DNA from: Colletes latitarsis
Lineage: Eukaryota; Arthropoda; Insecta; Hymenoptera; Colletidae
Assembly (NCBI RefSeq): GCF_051014445.1
Contig: NC_135147.1
Coordinates: forward strand, 24,580,479 to 24,644,478
DNA: 64,000 nucleotides
Direction of reading: 5' to 3'
The position numbers and the translations under genes were made by a program. Shown one piece after another: positions 42,736 to 53,746 of this stretch. A model generated the notes under the pieces. That model saw only the letters and a list, made by a program, of their open reading frames with translations, ran no database searches and was not told where the DNA came from. Numbering within the stretch: position 1 is the first letter of the stretch; the number at the start of each line of letters is the position of its first letter.

Positions 42736-42754
42736 CCCCCCCCCCCCCCCCCCC
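42736..42754 (+). repeat. Mononucleotide tract, C19
   Basis: Nineteen consecutive C residues sit between GGAG and TCAAAC. Such a run is prone to length polymorphism and sequencing error, so the exact length should be treated with caution. Confidence 0.95.
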
Positions 42755-44410
42755 TCAAACTCTAGTTTGTTCCTTGAAAATGATGCCGGTGATTTTTTGC
42801 GCCCCCCGGAATACAAACAACACGATTTTCTGGTTCGTTACGCGACGCGTTGCGCATTCGCGATGTCCCTGAAACGTTTGAACAAACTTAATCTGAGCTT
42901 GTGGGCCGGTTATTTTATATGGCTGGAGCGGAGAATTTTGGTCAAGGTCGCCTCCAGCGACTCGCGAACCGTGCCAAGTACTAACCCCACTTTTTCCGTG
43001 CCACGCTAGCCTGTTTATTTAAGAGAAAAAGAGAGAACGAATGCTCTTGGTTGCACTTTCCGTCTTTGGAACGCGTGGGAGGGGCCGACGAACGAACTGG
43101 AAGTAGTAGGGACTATGACCTTCGGTGGCCAGTAATTTTCGCCACGAGTCTAATAGAGTAACGATAGAAATTCAAAGGAAATTAGCGAAATTTCGTACGC
43201 GAACAGTTTAGAAAATTTGAAGATTGAATATTTAGAAACAGAAGGAACAATTGAAAATAGTTTGGGACATATTGGAGGAAAATGTAAAATTAATTCACTC
43301 TTCGTATGTCGTCGAAGATGATATATGATATCCTTTTTTCAACCGACTATCGAGAAAGACTCGATACACGATAAATGTTGAAGATGTTATTGTTTTAAAG
43401 CTTGTGTAGACTGGTCCATAAATAAAACGTTTCGAGCTTCTCGCTATACGGTCGAATAATACTTTACTCGCCGATCAAGAGGTATTATTCTATTTCTGAA
43501 TACAAGCTTTCCCCATTCCTTTTGTCGAGCTGATTTATCTTCGCCCTTACGTTTATGCGTGTACTATGAGCAAGGACCTTCTTCTCCCATGTACCGTAGC
43601 GTTCCCTTGACTGATAGTCGGCTCTGCACCGCCAAAGGTAAGGGATGTTCCTTAAGCCTCGCACGTTTCTGGCATCCTCGAGTCCCAGCTTCCTGTCTAC
43701 CCCTCTTCCGCCCCCTTGACTTCAACCATATTTCTTCGTTTCCTCGAATTCTCGATGAAGAAGGGGCAAAAACCAAGTCACTTTTCACGGGGGAAAAACC
43801 GTGACTACCCCCAGACACATAGTAAAACGATTAAACCAAATGTAGAGAATGGAATATCGTTTTTATAATCAGAATCAACAAAATAGTAGAATCCTCTCTA
43901 TTATTTCTAATTAAGTCTCGTATATTTTTTCTCTGACAAACTTGATTCGATAAGCAAAACCCGTATCGTTCACAGAATGTTGTTACTTGCGCATTTATGG
44001 GAAATTTTAATTATAAAAGAATTACAAAATTCACTTAATATGCAAAGTATAAGAAATACGTAAGATACGAATTATTATATTTAGGGAACAACCCTCTTTG
44101 ATTAATTTTATCAATAAAAATACGATCCAGTCTAGTTATCAATTTGCAGACATCTTGAAGCCATTCGTGGATCGCGTTCCCCGCGGCGCGACGTTAGCGT
44201 GGAACGATTTGCAAAAGCAAATTGAATTGTTGCTAAATTGCTGCACGAGGGTCGATAACATCGCGAAACCCCTCCGTCGGGGGTGTTCTTTGTCGTATAA
44301 TCCTCGGCGAATCGTGCAATTTATCAAATTTATCGCATCGCGCTAATGCTCGACGTACAATAGCAATAATAATAAGCCTGTTTGTTAACGATGGCAATTT
44401 TTGCTTCCAG
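42755..44410 (+). other. Sequence just upstream of the first visible LG exon, ending in its acceptor
   Basis: No exon encoding the preceding module was found. The last 30 bases contain TGTTTGTTAACG and end TTTTTGCTTCCAG, a good 3' splice site, so at least the right end is intron. Opposed ORFs at 43.56-43.82 kb have no domain. Confidence 0.6.
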
Positions 44411-44612
44411 AGGCCGAAGTGAGGTCGCCACGATTCACGGGCTCCGGTTGGCTGGCGTTTCCGGCTCTGAAGGCCGCTTACAAGCACGTTCAATTAGATT
44501 TGGAATTCCGGCCCGAGGCGTGGGATGGAATTTTGCTCCTCGCCGGGGAGAGGGACGATCTTCAGGGCGATTTCATGGCCTTGATACTCCATCACGGCTT
44601 CATCGAATTTAG
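44411..44612 (+). CDS. Laminin G domain exon (N-terminal half of the domain), internal exon of a large extracellular-matrix gene
   Basis: This internal exon encodes the first half of a laminin G domain, a beta-sandwich module of secreted matrix proteins that binds glycans, dystroglycan or other matrix partners. It is read in the frame starting at 44413. Landmarks are PRFTGSGWLAFPAL (first strand), VQLDLEFRP, the WDGILLLAGER turn that matches the family's DGLLLY motif, and DFMALILHHGFIEF. It follows a pyrimidine-containing acceptor ending TTGCTTCCAG (44401-44410) and ends at AG|GTAATC (donor GT 44613-44614). The exon is 202 nt, with 2 nt of a split codon at each end, so it enters at phase 1 and leaves at phase 2. 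A TTG start at 44401 would be an artefact because it lies inside the acceptor. The frame joins exactly to the exon at 53602. The family is secure. Pikachurin/EGFLAM, agrin, perlecan and eyes shut all remain possible, and no upstream exon was found. Confidence 0.93.
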
Positions 44613-47600
44613 GTAATCGAATCACCTCTTAAACCTTCGCCCTGTTAACCCATAACACTGTTTCCACCGCGATTTTACCTGCTTCGAGCAAAAAGGTACC
44701 CTTCGACGCCTTTGCATTTGGATGGAAATAATCGATGTTGATGCAAAGTATGTTATCTCTAACATTTAGAGTTAAAATTTTAAAAGCCATCTCATATTTT
44801 TAATTAATACATTCTGTGCTCGATTTTCTCGAATCGCCAAAAACGCCCAATAAATAAATAGCGTTGTCATTCGTGTATTATTAACCCTTAGAGTGCTTCG
44901 ATCTCTCATTTACTGCTGTTATTAGTATTTTTAAAATAAATTTTCTTATCCAAGTTCAGGTTTGTTTCCAAATAATTCCTTAAGAGAATTATATTCTTCC
45001 ATGGGTTAATTTTGACACGAAGCTACTTCAGCTTTTTCGTATTTGGAATCCCAGTTTTCTCGGAGTAATCGCTTCCTAGGTCGCGCGTGATCCATTAGAC
45101 AATTAATGGCCGGGTGTTCGTGGAACCTCGCGCGCGAAAGAACGAATTGAATTCGAAGTTCATCGTCATAAACGGTCTATCGGCCGAAATCGAGGACGAC
45201 GCTCGAAGTCGATCGATCGGAACGATATAACGAGCCGCGATGTTTGCCGCGAGCCCTGCTCCGTTGGCTGTCGTGCATCGACGAATTATGTTCTGGCAAC
45301 TTTCCACAACTTCCGGCAATAACCGAAGTTTCCCCGGAACTTAATTGGCCCATTAACGGCAGGACATCAAAGGGTTCGCGCGAAACCGCGATTTACTTCA
45401 ATTTACCGCGAAACACCAGTTAGACGGGGACGCGATCGGTAAACTCGAACTAAACTCGAATCGAGGAGACACCTTGGTTTACTCACGCTCATCTCGAACA
45501 CGAGTGTAGGTTAATTTCCATCGATGGGGCCGTTGTCTTCTCTGTAGCCATGTTTGGGACTCCATTTCGATTTAAAGGCTTGATTTCTATTTGTTATCCT
45601 TGTACGCCGTTATACTAAAGATTGCAATACATTTAGAAATCAACGAAGCATACTGTAAGATTCTCTCATTAGTAATATTGTACAGAAAAGATACAAACGA
45701 ATTTCCATTGCTAATTATTAATAACAGAGTAACTTTTGGCCCATTTTTATCCGTTTCCTACATTCCCTCTGGAATCGTGCATACGTTCTATTGTTCGTGG
45801 ATTGTATTGTGTTTTGATTTTTATGATTGCCCGTAAAGAATATTAGGGAAATTGTTATTACGGACAACGTCGAGCAACTGCATTAATTTTGATAAAATAA
45901 CGGAACAGTTCGCGGCGTTTTGAAGTTACAGGATTTGGGTTTCCAATTTCCTGGGCGCTTTGAATTCGACGCTTCCGGCGGCCGCGGCGCGCATCCAACT
46001 TTTCGATTTATCGCGCGGATTATTTCTGGCCGATTCTTCGGCTCGTTAATGCATAAATGCGCCGCATCGAGGTCTGCTTAACAGAACGACAAATCCCTGG
46101 GCCGATCGTTTAGCGTCCGATCGATGAATTATGGAAACGAAACCGAGGAACAATGAACGATTATCCCAGCAGTATTGAATAAATTACATCCACGGTTCGG
46201 CCGGAGAGTTTCTATGGAGACTGGGTTTCGATCGTTTGAACCGGGTCATCTAGGTAATTAACTACGTATTTCCGTGCTCGAATTAATTTCTCGGTCTCGT
46301 CTTCCGCGAAAACGTCACTGTTCTTCCGGAAACGAGCACTCCGTCGTTGAGGAAACTCCGTCGAGAAAATACGGTAGTCGACGAAGAACCGAAAGCAATT
46401 GTTTGAATTTTTGATAATAACAGAATGAAATAAAAAATTCCGTTATTTAAAACAGTCCTCGATCGAATCTGTTTTAATTCACTAGGTATTTCTCCTTTCA
46501 TTTGTTCGTTGCAGTTTATTGTGTAATCGCCTGATTCGAACAAAAATAGTAGGATTTCCAGAGACGCCACAACCACTCAGATCTTAAATTTAATATTAAT
46601 CTTTCTTCTTCCGAGCTCTGCAACTGTTATTTTGCGATTTTCTTGAACAGAATATAAATATTTAAAATTGCTTTTCTCCTTCTTTCGATGAAAACTTTGC
46701 AAAATACTAATGATAAACGAAGCACATTCGGTATTCGCGTGGACGTTGAAGATCCATAAATCGGCTGCCAGTACGTCGCCAGTCACGGGTTATTAAGCTG
46801 CAAGCGAAAAATTAGCTGCCGCCCGGAAATCTTAATTAATGACCACGTCAAACCTTCGTTAAAGGGCTGAGTAAAGTGTCGCGTAAAAGTTCTCGGGCGA
46901 AACTTCATCGTTTCCGTGGCCCCCGTTTCCCGGTGTTAGGAAAATATACTGCCAAAGAAGTTCGTTTATGCGATACTCCATCGGAGCTTTAAGCCTAGTT
47001 TCCGTGGAACGTCGACCGAAAATTCATTTACGCGACGCTCGAGGACCAGGTGAGCCAGATTCCATCAACGGGGCTGTATTCGCTACCTGTTTGTTACGGT
47101 ACTCCTAAAATAGAGTGGCTTTTTTCACTGCACTACGAATGTTTATTAAATTTTAATATCTAGAATTTAATTTTTAACGTTTCGACTGTGTGCCATTTCT
47201 CTTCAGCAATCACAAATTGAAGTGCAAATTGAAAAAAATACTGTGCAACGCAACGAGTTTCAGTAGTGATAAATTTATGCTTCGTAGTGATAAATTTTCT
47301 TCCTATAAATATGGTTTGTTTATTTGGACATTGGTAAAAAGTTTTTAACAAAGGTTCCTTATGATCCAAAATCACAATGGGAATTTATTTAAACCTTTGT
47401 TGGTATATGTCCGGCATTGTATATTTCCCTAATCGAATCCTGAGCAGTAGCCGTTGACACATTGATTCTGTATTCGTGGAAAGTTTTCGGCGACGATTGC
47501 TCGGGGACTCCAGTGCTATTAATAATCCCCGATACCGACTAAACGACGCTTCCCAGCGTGAAAGTAGCAAAGATCTCGACGGGCTTTCAACCGAAATGAA

Positions 47601-48460
47601 ATCTTCGCGCGGGCGAACCGTTCTGAAAGAGGTATCCACGTTATCCTATACACGTACGTAGTTACCGTTCGCTTTCAACGGCGGAAGAAAATCTCGCCGC
47701 CCGAGTTTTCCGGCTTACCTATCCAATCTGAGTAGCCTTTTCTTCGGTTAAGCCGCGTACACGTATCTACCGTTGTGGCTGTCTTTCCAGGGTCTTTCGA
47801 CGGGAACTCAAAGAATCACTTTCACGTACACGGATGTCCGCGTTACGGTTACATGGCCGCGCCAGCTCGGTTGCCCCGTTCGAAACGGAAGTAATATCCT
47901 GCGAGCCGTGGAACGGACAAAAATAGAAATTGGGTCCTGGAAGACGGCCAAAAAGATTCTGTCGGGAGAACCCGCTGTATCCACTGTGTTTCTTCCACGA
48001 AACTGTTTAACCCTAGACCTCTTCAGCTACGATCGAGCTCTTTGAAAGAAGAGACGTCTACCTCCGTCATCCCCTTGCTTGTTGTTTTTTGGTAAATACC
48101 GGGAACAAATAACTCGTACCCTTGAGTTCCGACAGTTTTACCCTTTTATTTTATCGAGATAACGTAACTTGTACTTCTAGCTTAGGTCTGGTTCAGTTTC
48201 CAATATTTTTCGAAACGATAACTTGGTCCTCCTGTGCTATGTAATTTTTCTCGTCACGTTTGTAGTAGTTATTCGTTTCACAATTACACCAGGTACACAA
48301 TACGGTAAAGATGAAGAATTTATAGTGCAGTGTTTATCGCGGAACGGTTGTATAATCGATAGGAATTGCTGAAACATCTTTGAGTACTTTGCGTCAAAGT
48401 AAATTGCAAAATAAACATAGAAAACAAAATAAATTATAAAAGTAGTTATGCTCATCGGAT

Positions 48461-48768
48461 AGAGGATGAAATGCTCTTTAAAATGAGCGTTTGTGAGAGT
48501 CGATAGCTTTATTAGTTCCGGAGATATAGCGATTTTAGTTTCAAGTCGATCCGGTGGCTAGTTCCGGAGATAGCCCGGCGCGAAGTCAATGAACGCGCGC
48601 GCGTGGAAATCGTAAACAGTGCGTAGTAAATTCTTGGAAATACTACGCCGCGGAACTAGGTCACGACAGTCACGTTCGTAGGGTAGGTCAGCGCGATGCA
48701 CGCGCGAGAAGGAGGTCCGGCGCGACGCGTCAGACGGAGACAGCGATAGTCAAATTAAGAAAAATTAC
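48461..48768 (+). repeat. Dispersed repeat family 2, 5' part of the amplified copy
   Basis: It begins near AGAGGATGAAATGC and carries AAAATGAGCG, AGTCGATAGCTTTATTAG and TTCCGGAGATATAG, matching the inverted copy at 9.3-9.47 kb. The middle is GC-rich, includes a short CG-alternating run (about 48593-48602), and is poorly conserved between the two copies. It runs directly into the tandem array. Confidence 0.75.
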
Positions 48769-49467
48769 CTTTTACATAAATTGCGATATCTCGAAAACGG
48801 AAAGTCGGATCGTCAAAAACCAAAAGCCATTTCAAAGAGGAAGCTTTGCCGCCACTAACAAACGCCCAATAATGGAGAAAACACTAGTAGTTTCGGAACT
48901 GCACGCCTCTAAAGTTTTAGTATTTTTAATACGCATCGCGAGACTGTTCTGAGACGCGTCTCGCGAGAGCGAGAAGGAGGTCCGAGCGTAAGACGGAGAG
49001 AAAGATAGTCGAATCACAAAAATTAACTTTTACATAAATTACGATATCTCGAAAACGGAAAGTCGGATCGCTAAAAACCAAAAACCATTTCAACGAGGAA
49101 GCTTTGCCGCCGCTAACAAACGCCCAATAATGGAGAAAACACTAGTAGTTTCGGAACTGCACGCCTCTAAAGTTTTAGTATTTTTAATACGCATCGCGAG
49201 ACTGTTCTGAGACGCGTCTCGCGGGAGAGAGAAGGAGGTCCGAGCGTAAGACGGAGAGAAAGATAGTCGAATCACAAAAATTAACTTTTACATAAATTAC
49301 GATATCTCGAAAACGGAAAGTCGGATCGCCAAAAACCAAAAACCATTTCAAAGAGGAAGCTTCGCCGTTTCTAACAGTGGGTTAATTATGGATAAAGCAT
49401 GAGCAGCTTCGGAATTACACGCGTGCGAAGTTTTGGCACTTTCAGTACGTATTACTAGACTGCTTAC
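48769..49467 (+). repeat. Tandem array of a 258-bp unit, about 2.7 copies
   Basis: The marker CTTTTACATAAATT recurs at 48769, 49027 and 49285, exactly 258 bp apart. Units 1 and 2 are nearly identical over their whole length. They include GATATCTCGAAAACGGAAAG, CTAACAAACGCCCAATAATG and TAGTTTCGGAACTGCACG, and they give two almost identical 61-codon minus-strand ORFs (48832-49017 and 49090-49275) that are repeat by-products. Unit 3 is shorter and more diverged, and its TTAATTATGGAT segment is closer to the single copy at 9.1-9.2 kb. It therefore looks like the ancestral end of the element, with units 1-2 the recent amplification. The array lies inside the first LG intron. Confidence 0.9.
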
Positions 49468-52366
49468 TAAAATATTACAACTAGTAAATACATTATTCGG
49501 ATAATATAATTCGTAACAATTCTGTTAAATGTTTCTGACGTTACTGACAATGATCATTTCGTGAAATTTCGATCGATAGAAAATCGAACAGTGGTTTTGT
49601 ACTCGAACTTTTCGGAGCAACGATAAGTTAGACTTAATGTTACGTAACTTGGTCGAATTTTATAGAACACCCTGTGCACTCCCCTGGTCGTAAGAGTAAA
49701 TTCTACCGTGTAGAGAACGTGGAAACTGCGGTCGGGTGAAACTCAATTGGCCGCCCAAGGCCACTTCATCCGCTGTGAATCATGCCAGACACGACGTCTA
49801 GTTTTACACCAGTGTTGTCCACAGACGGAGCCACTTACGCGCCATTGTTCCTTTCTACACGCCATATTGTGTTTCTATAAGACGCGAACACGTAACACGA
49901 CGTCAGCCATTGATCATTCATTGTGGCAACGAAGACAGATTGTAGGATACCGTACCTTCGTATGTCTAAATTTGTTAAGAAACTTCTTTCATTCTGTCTT
50001 ATTTGATGAAAAGTATCTCAAAAAGCTAGTGATAAAATGAAACATTACCTACAAATTTTTGAATAAGCTGAACAAACTTTTTAATAGCTCATAAATGTCT
50101 GAATATCTTCGCAAATTTCTCGAAGCTACACATGATCGGTTTTATTTTAAAAAAGTGATAAAATTCTCGAGGTACCCTAAATTCATGGATCGATTGTCCC
50201 TCGGATGACCTAATGGCGTCTGTGAAGGGTTAATTCTCGCTGTTCTTTAATCCCGATAGAGCTCGAAGTCTTTGTACGTGACTTTCTCTCGCTCGCATAT
50301 GTCACATCGACGTCGTGAAAATGTCAAGTGTGTGTCGCTGAGGGGTTGAGATTGCGAAAAAGTGTGGCTCGAAGAAGGTCAGGGTCGCGATCTCGCGATA
50401 TGCCTCCCGGGAGTCCTTAATTATTTTGCTGGCTTTTCGTCCCTGGAAAAACTCCGCCTCGGCTCGAATTGAACGGCTTTCGAATGGAAGACGCGCGATT
50501 CTCTCTCTAACACGAGGACACATCGTCGTAGAACATCCCTCTGGTGTTTTAATTTACATTCGATGTTATTAAACATTTTATCGGAACTAACACGAAATCT
50601 AGTTACTCTGGAAAACAGAATCTTCTCTAAGGATCATCCCCCATTTACTCGACTCCACCTACACTCCTCGGATCATCCTTCTTTATTTATTCTAATTATT
50701 TAACCCAGATTTATCGACGGAATACTGTGTCGACGTTGAAGCTCGAAATAATAGAAGTAAAATAGAAGTAAATAGAAACGAAAGAACCAACGATAACTAC
50801 GCGTAGAGTTGCTGGGGTTCTTGTGTCAATTTGTACACGGAAAGTCACCCACACGGGCGTGCAAAACATTAAGTCTCAAGTTTCGATTCGCCAACTGCGC
50901 GCCTGAAAACTTCCAAGTAGCACGCGTGCCGCGAGCAGCGTGCTATTAATTACGTACTTCGACTGCGCAGGATTTACGGTGCACTCGGCACAACTCGTTA
51001 AAATTTCTCATTACCATGTCGTTTACCCCCGACAGTGATAATTACCGCAACTTAGAATCCGACCCTTGGCGCCGCGTGGAACTTTCTGTCTTCCCTGTAG
51101 TCGTAGCAGTTTCGAAAACGAGCCTCGATATACCGAAAAATAAAACACAATAACGCAACGCGAGAATCGACCAGTGGAACTCGACTAAGGGTAGTCGTAT
51201 TTCGAGTTCGATATGTGGAAAACGTAGGGGGCAGTTTTACAATTGTATCTCCTACGTGTTATTTGGATCTATGTTAAACCTTTTGTCAAAGATACATTAA
51301 TTTATTACGAGCTTTTCTAAGAAAATCTAAAGTATTCAGGTATTTCTTAAAATAAGAATAATTATTTTGTTAGTGAACGTTATCTGTTCTTTTCTATTGG
51401 AGAAAAAATACTGTACGCGACAACGACGTTGAAAGTATTGATTTATCTTCTATAAGATAATAATAATAATATCCTTGATATACTAAGATCGTATACAAAA
51501 AGAAGTACAGAGTAAGCAAATAAAAATAAGCATACTTTACAAAGACGAGGTTCAGCTATTATTAAGCTGTTATTAACCTCGCCGTGAACGACGGAAGAGT
51601 CGTGCTATTTGCGAAATAAATAATGTACCCCGGGATACAAAATTTCTGAAAATAAATCGAGTTCAAGGGGTTAATGGTACGCGAAGATTACTTTATTACG
51701 TGACAACGTGATAAATTGGGATCCTTGGGCACTTGGACGCCCCGTTTACCAGGGCGCTAGTAGGAGTCTTTAATCATGGCCAGAATAATTAACCAGAATA
51801 ATACTCTGGTGGGTAAATTTAATTATTAACCTTCCCCCGCTATTTTAGCCACCAATGACTTAGCATCGGATCTTTCGGTTAATGAAACGTGAGAAATTTA
51901 CCCAACATATTGCCCTGGAAGATGAATGATCAAACAAAAGAAAAAAACGATATTCAAATGTCTTTGGACGCCCGGCAATTAATTCGTCCTTATTACTTTT
52001 TAATGACGGCCTTTCAACATTTTATATCGACAAATGAGAACATGGCACGCGAATCATGCGTCACGGAACACGTATTCCGCATTATAGATCGACGAACTCC
52101 GTTGAATCGTACGTGCCTTCGTTTAACTTCGTAACAAGCAACGTTCAGAACTGTTTTATAACTTGACTTTACCAGTAAAATTAAAATACATCAAAAATGT
52201 TTGCCGTCTTCGTTATACTCATTCGCGAAATTTCTGTCTATCGTTAGTGTCAATAAACGTAACAAAATCTATTTTTGATATTACTGATAATACGAAGATC
52301 GATTATCGATAATTACCGAAAGTTGATTTAGTATCGATCGATGTTTATGTCACGGATGAACAGTTT

Positions 52367-52391
52367 CATGAATATTGCATGAATATTCATG
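52367..52391. repeat. Inverted repeat (10-bp arms, 5-bp spacer)
   Basis: CATGAATATT at 52367-52376, spacer GCATG, then AATATTCATG at 52382-52391. It lies in AT-rich DNA of the first LG intron. Confidence 0.6.
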
Positions 52392-53601
52392 TCAAGTAAT
52401 TATGTTTGTTTGCTAAATGTGGAATCAGAGAGGGCATTTTCAGCTGTAGATTTGATCTGTATGAAGGTCCAGATTAATCAACGAAAGCTTGTGTTAAGTT
52501 TCTTGCAAGCTTGTTTTCTGTTTAAATTGAATTTATAGAAAATATTGTTTTTTTAAGAATCATATTGTATGCATGATATATTTCAATACATTTATTCCTG
52601 TGTAATAAAAAAGAACGCAGTAATTTCGTAAGCCCTGCTCATAACGAATTAATATGTCCTCCGCAAATTATTTCACAAGCAATAATAAGTGCATCAACGA
52701 TATTTATTTCCGTAAAAATAGTAAACAGTGAATATAAAAGTATTTGAAACGGTATATTTTGGCAACCGTTCTCCACTTCGCTTTCCAATTCGACGCATTC
52801 TCGAATCGCTTCTAAAGCGTCGATTAATCGTCCAGCGAGTAGCGAGTAAATCGCGAGATGAAATGGAGCACGGCGTCCCGGCTGCAGGATCTATAGACGA
52901 AACGCTATAAAGAAGTAATTGCAACGTCCAAACGCGTCGTTCGTTTCGATGAATTTCCCTTTTCACGCAACGTGAAATTTCCCAAGCGTTCGTATCGCGA
53001 GCGATAAAACCCCTCTGATCGTCCTCTTATTAACGTCGACGTCGAGGAACAGTTAATAGATAATGCTTTTTAATTTCCGCTTTGACGTTCGAGCGTTTCG
53101 CGCGACGAGACACAGTCGTCGCGAATTATGTCCCTCTCGTTCCCAGTGCTTGGAAAAAGTCAAAGTTTAAGGGTGTATCGGTGGAACGTCGTAATTTAGA
53201 TACAACCTCGAAGCTGGATCAAAGGAGCAATTACACGCATAGAAATGAAATAAATTTCATTCGAACGCAGTAGAAATAGAAAGGAATTAACGTGGCTTTG
53301 TTCTGCAGACGTTTGGAGAGATTTACAGATATTCATAACAGAAGTTTTGAAATATGTTTTCCGGTAAAAAAAAAGTGTCTTCGAGAGTTTCGATTGCGAT
53401 ACCTTTGCCCATGGGGGTGGGAAAGTGAAAGTAGCAACGTTCCGGACGTCCGTGTGACAAAGGAGGCTTCGAAAAGATCCGACAAAGTCATTCCAGACTT
53501 ATTGTGGAAAACCTTTAAACCTCTTCGAGTGTATCGCCAAAGAGGCGTTGTCGTATTACACGGAAGAACGACGCCGACGTAATCGTTCTGTTTGTTTAAA
53601 G

Positions 53602-53746
53602 GTTCGATTGCGGTAGCGGGGTCGGCACCGTCAGGAGCACGCAAACAGTAAGGCTGAACGAATGGAATACCCTGACTGTCTACAGGCACCGATGGGACGC
53701 TTGGATTCAGCTGAATCAAGAGAAACGCGTCGAGGGAAGATCGAAG
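53602..53746 (+). CDS. Laminin G domain exon (middle of the domain)
   Basis: This exon continues the laminin G domain of the exon at 44411. Its first base completes an AGG arginine codon split by the intron. It then reads FDCGSGVGTVRS, LNEWNTLTVYRHRWDAW and IQLNQEKRVEGRSK. These match the family's FDxGSG strand, the W-x-x-(V/L)-x-x-x-R strand (often WH, here WN) and the L-x-x-x-x-x-V-x-G-x-S hairpin. The acceptor is TTCTGTTTGTTTAAAG ending at 53601, and the donor is AAG|GTAAGG with GT at 53747-53748. The exon is 145 nt: one base plus 48 codons, leaving at phase 0. It is too short to show as a conspicuous ORF, and overlapping ORFs in other frames are shadows. The cysteine in FDCGSG resembles pikachurin-type LG domains as I recall them. 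That subfamily hint is weak, although the LG assignment is strong. Confidence 0.93.

Larger units (their letters stand above)
44613..53601 (+). other. Intron (phase 2) of the laminin G gene, 9.0 kb
   Basis: The boundaries are set by AG|GTAATC at 44612/44613 and TTTAAAG|G at 53601/53602, and the flanking reading frames join without loss inside one protein domain. The interior holds the amplified dispersed repeat at 48.46-49.47 kb, a short palindrome at 52367-52391, and otherwise unremarkable AT-rich DNA with CpG-rich islands (about 45.1-45.4, 45.9-46.3, 47.5-48.0 and 50.8-51.2 kb). I found no nested gene on either strand. Confidence 0.9.

Noticed and set aside
47791..47893. Good acceptor (TTTCCAG) followed by an open frame GLSTGTQRITF
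   Set aside because: The LG exons on either side join perfectly in phase without it, and its translation is not LG-like.
48832..49275. Two nearly identical 61-codon minus-strand ORFs
   Set aside because: They are the same position in two units of the 258-bp tandem repeat, so their similarity comes from the duplication rather than from a gene family.
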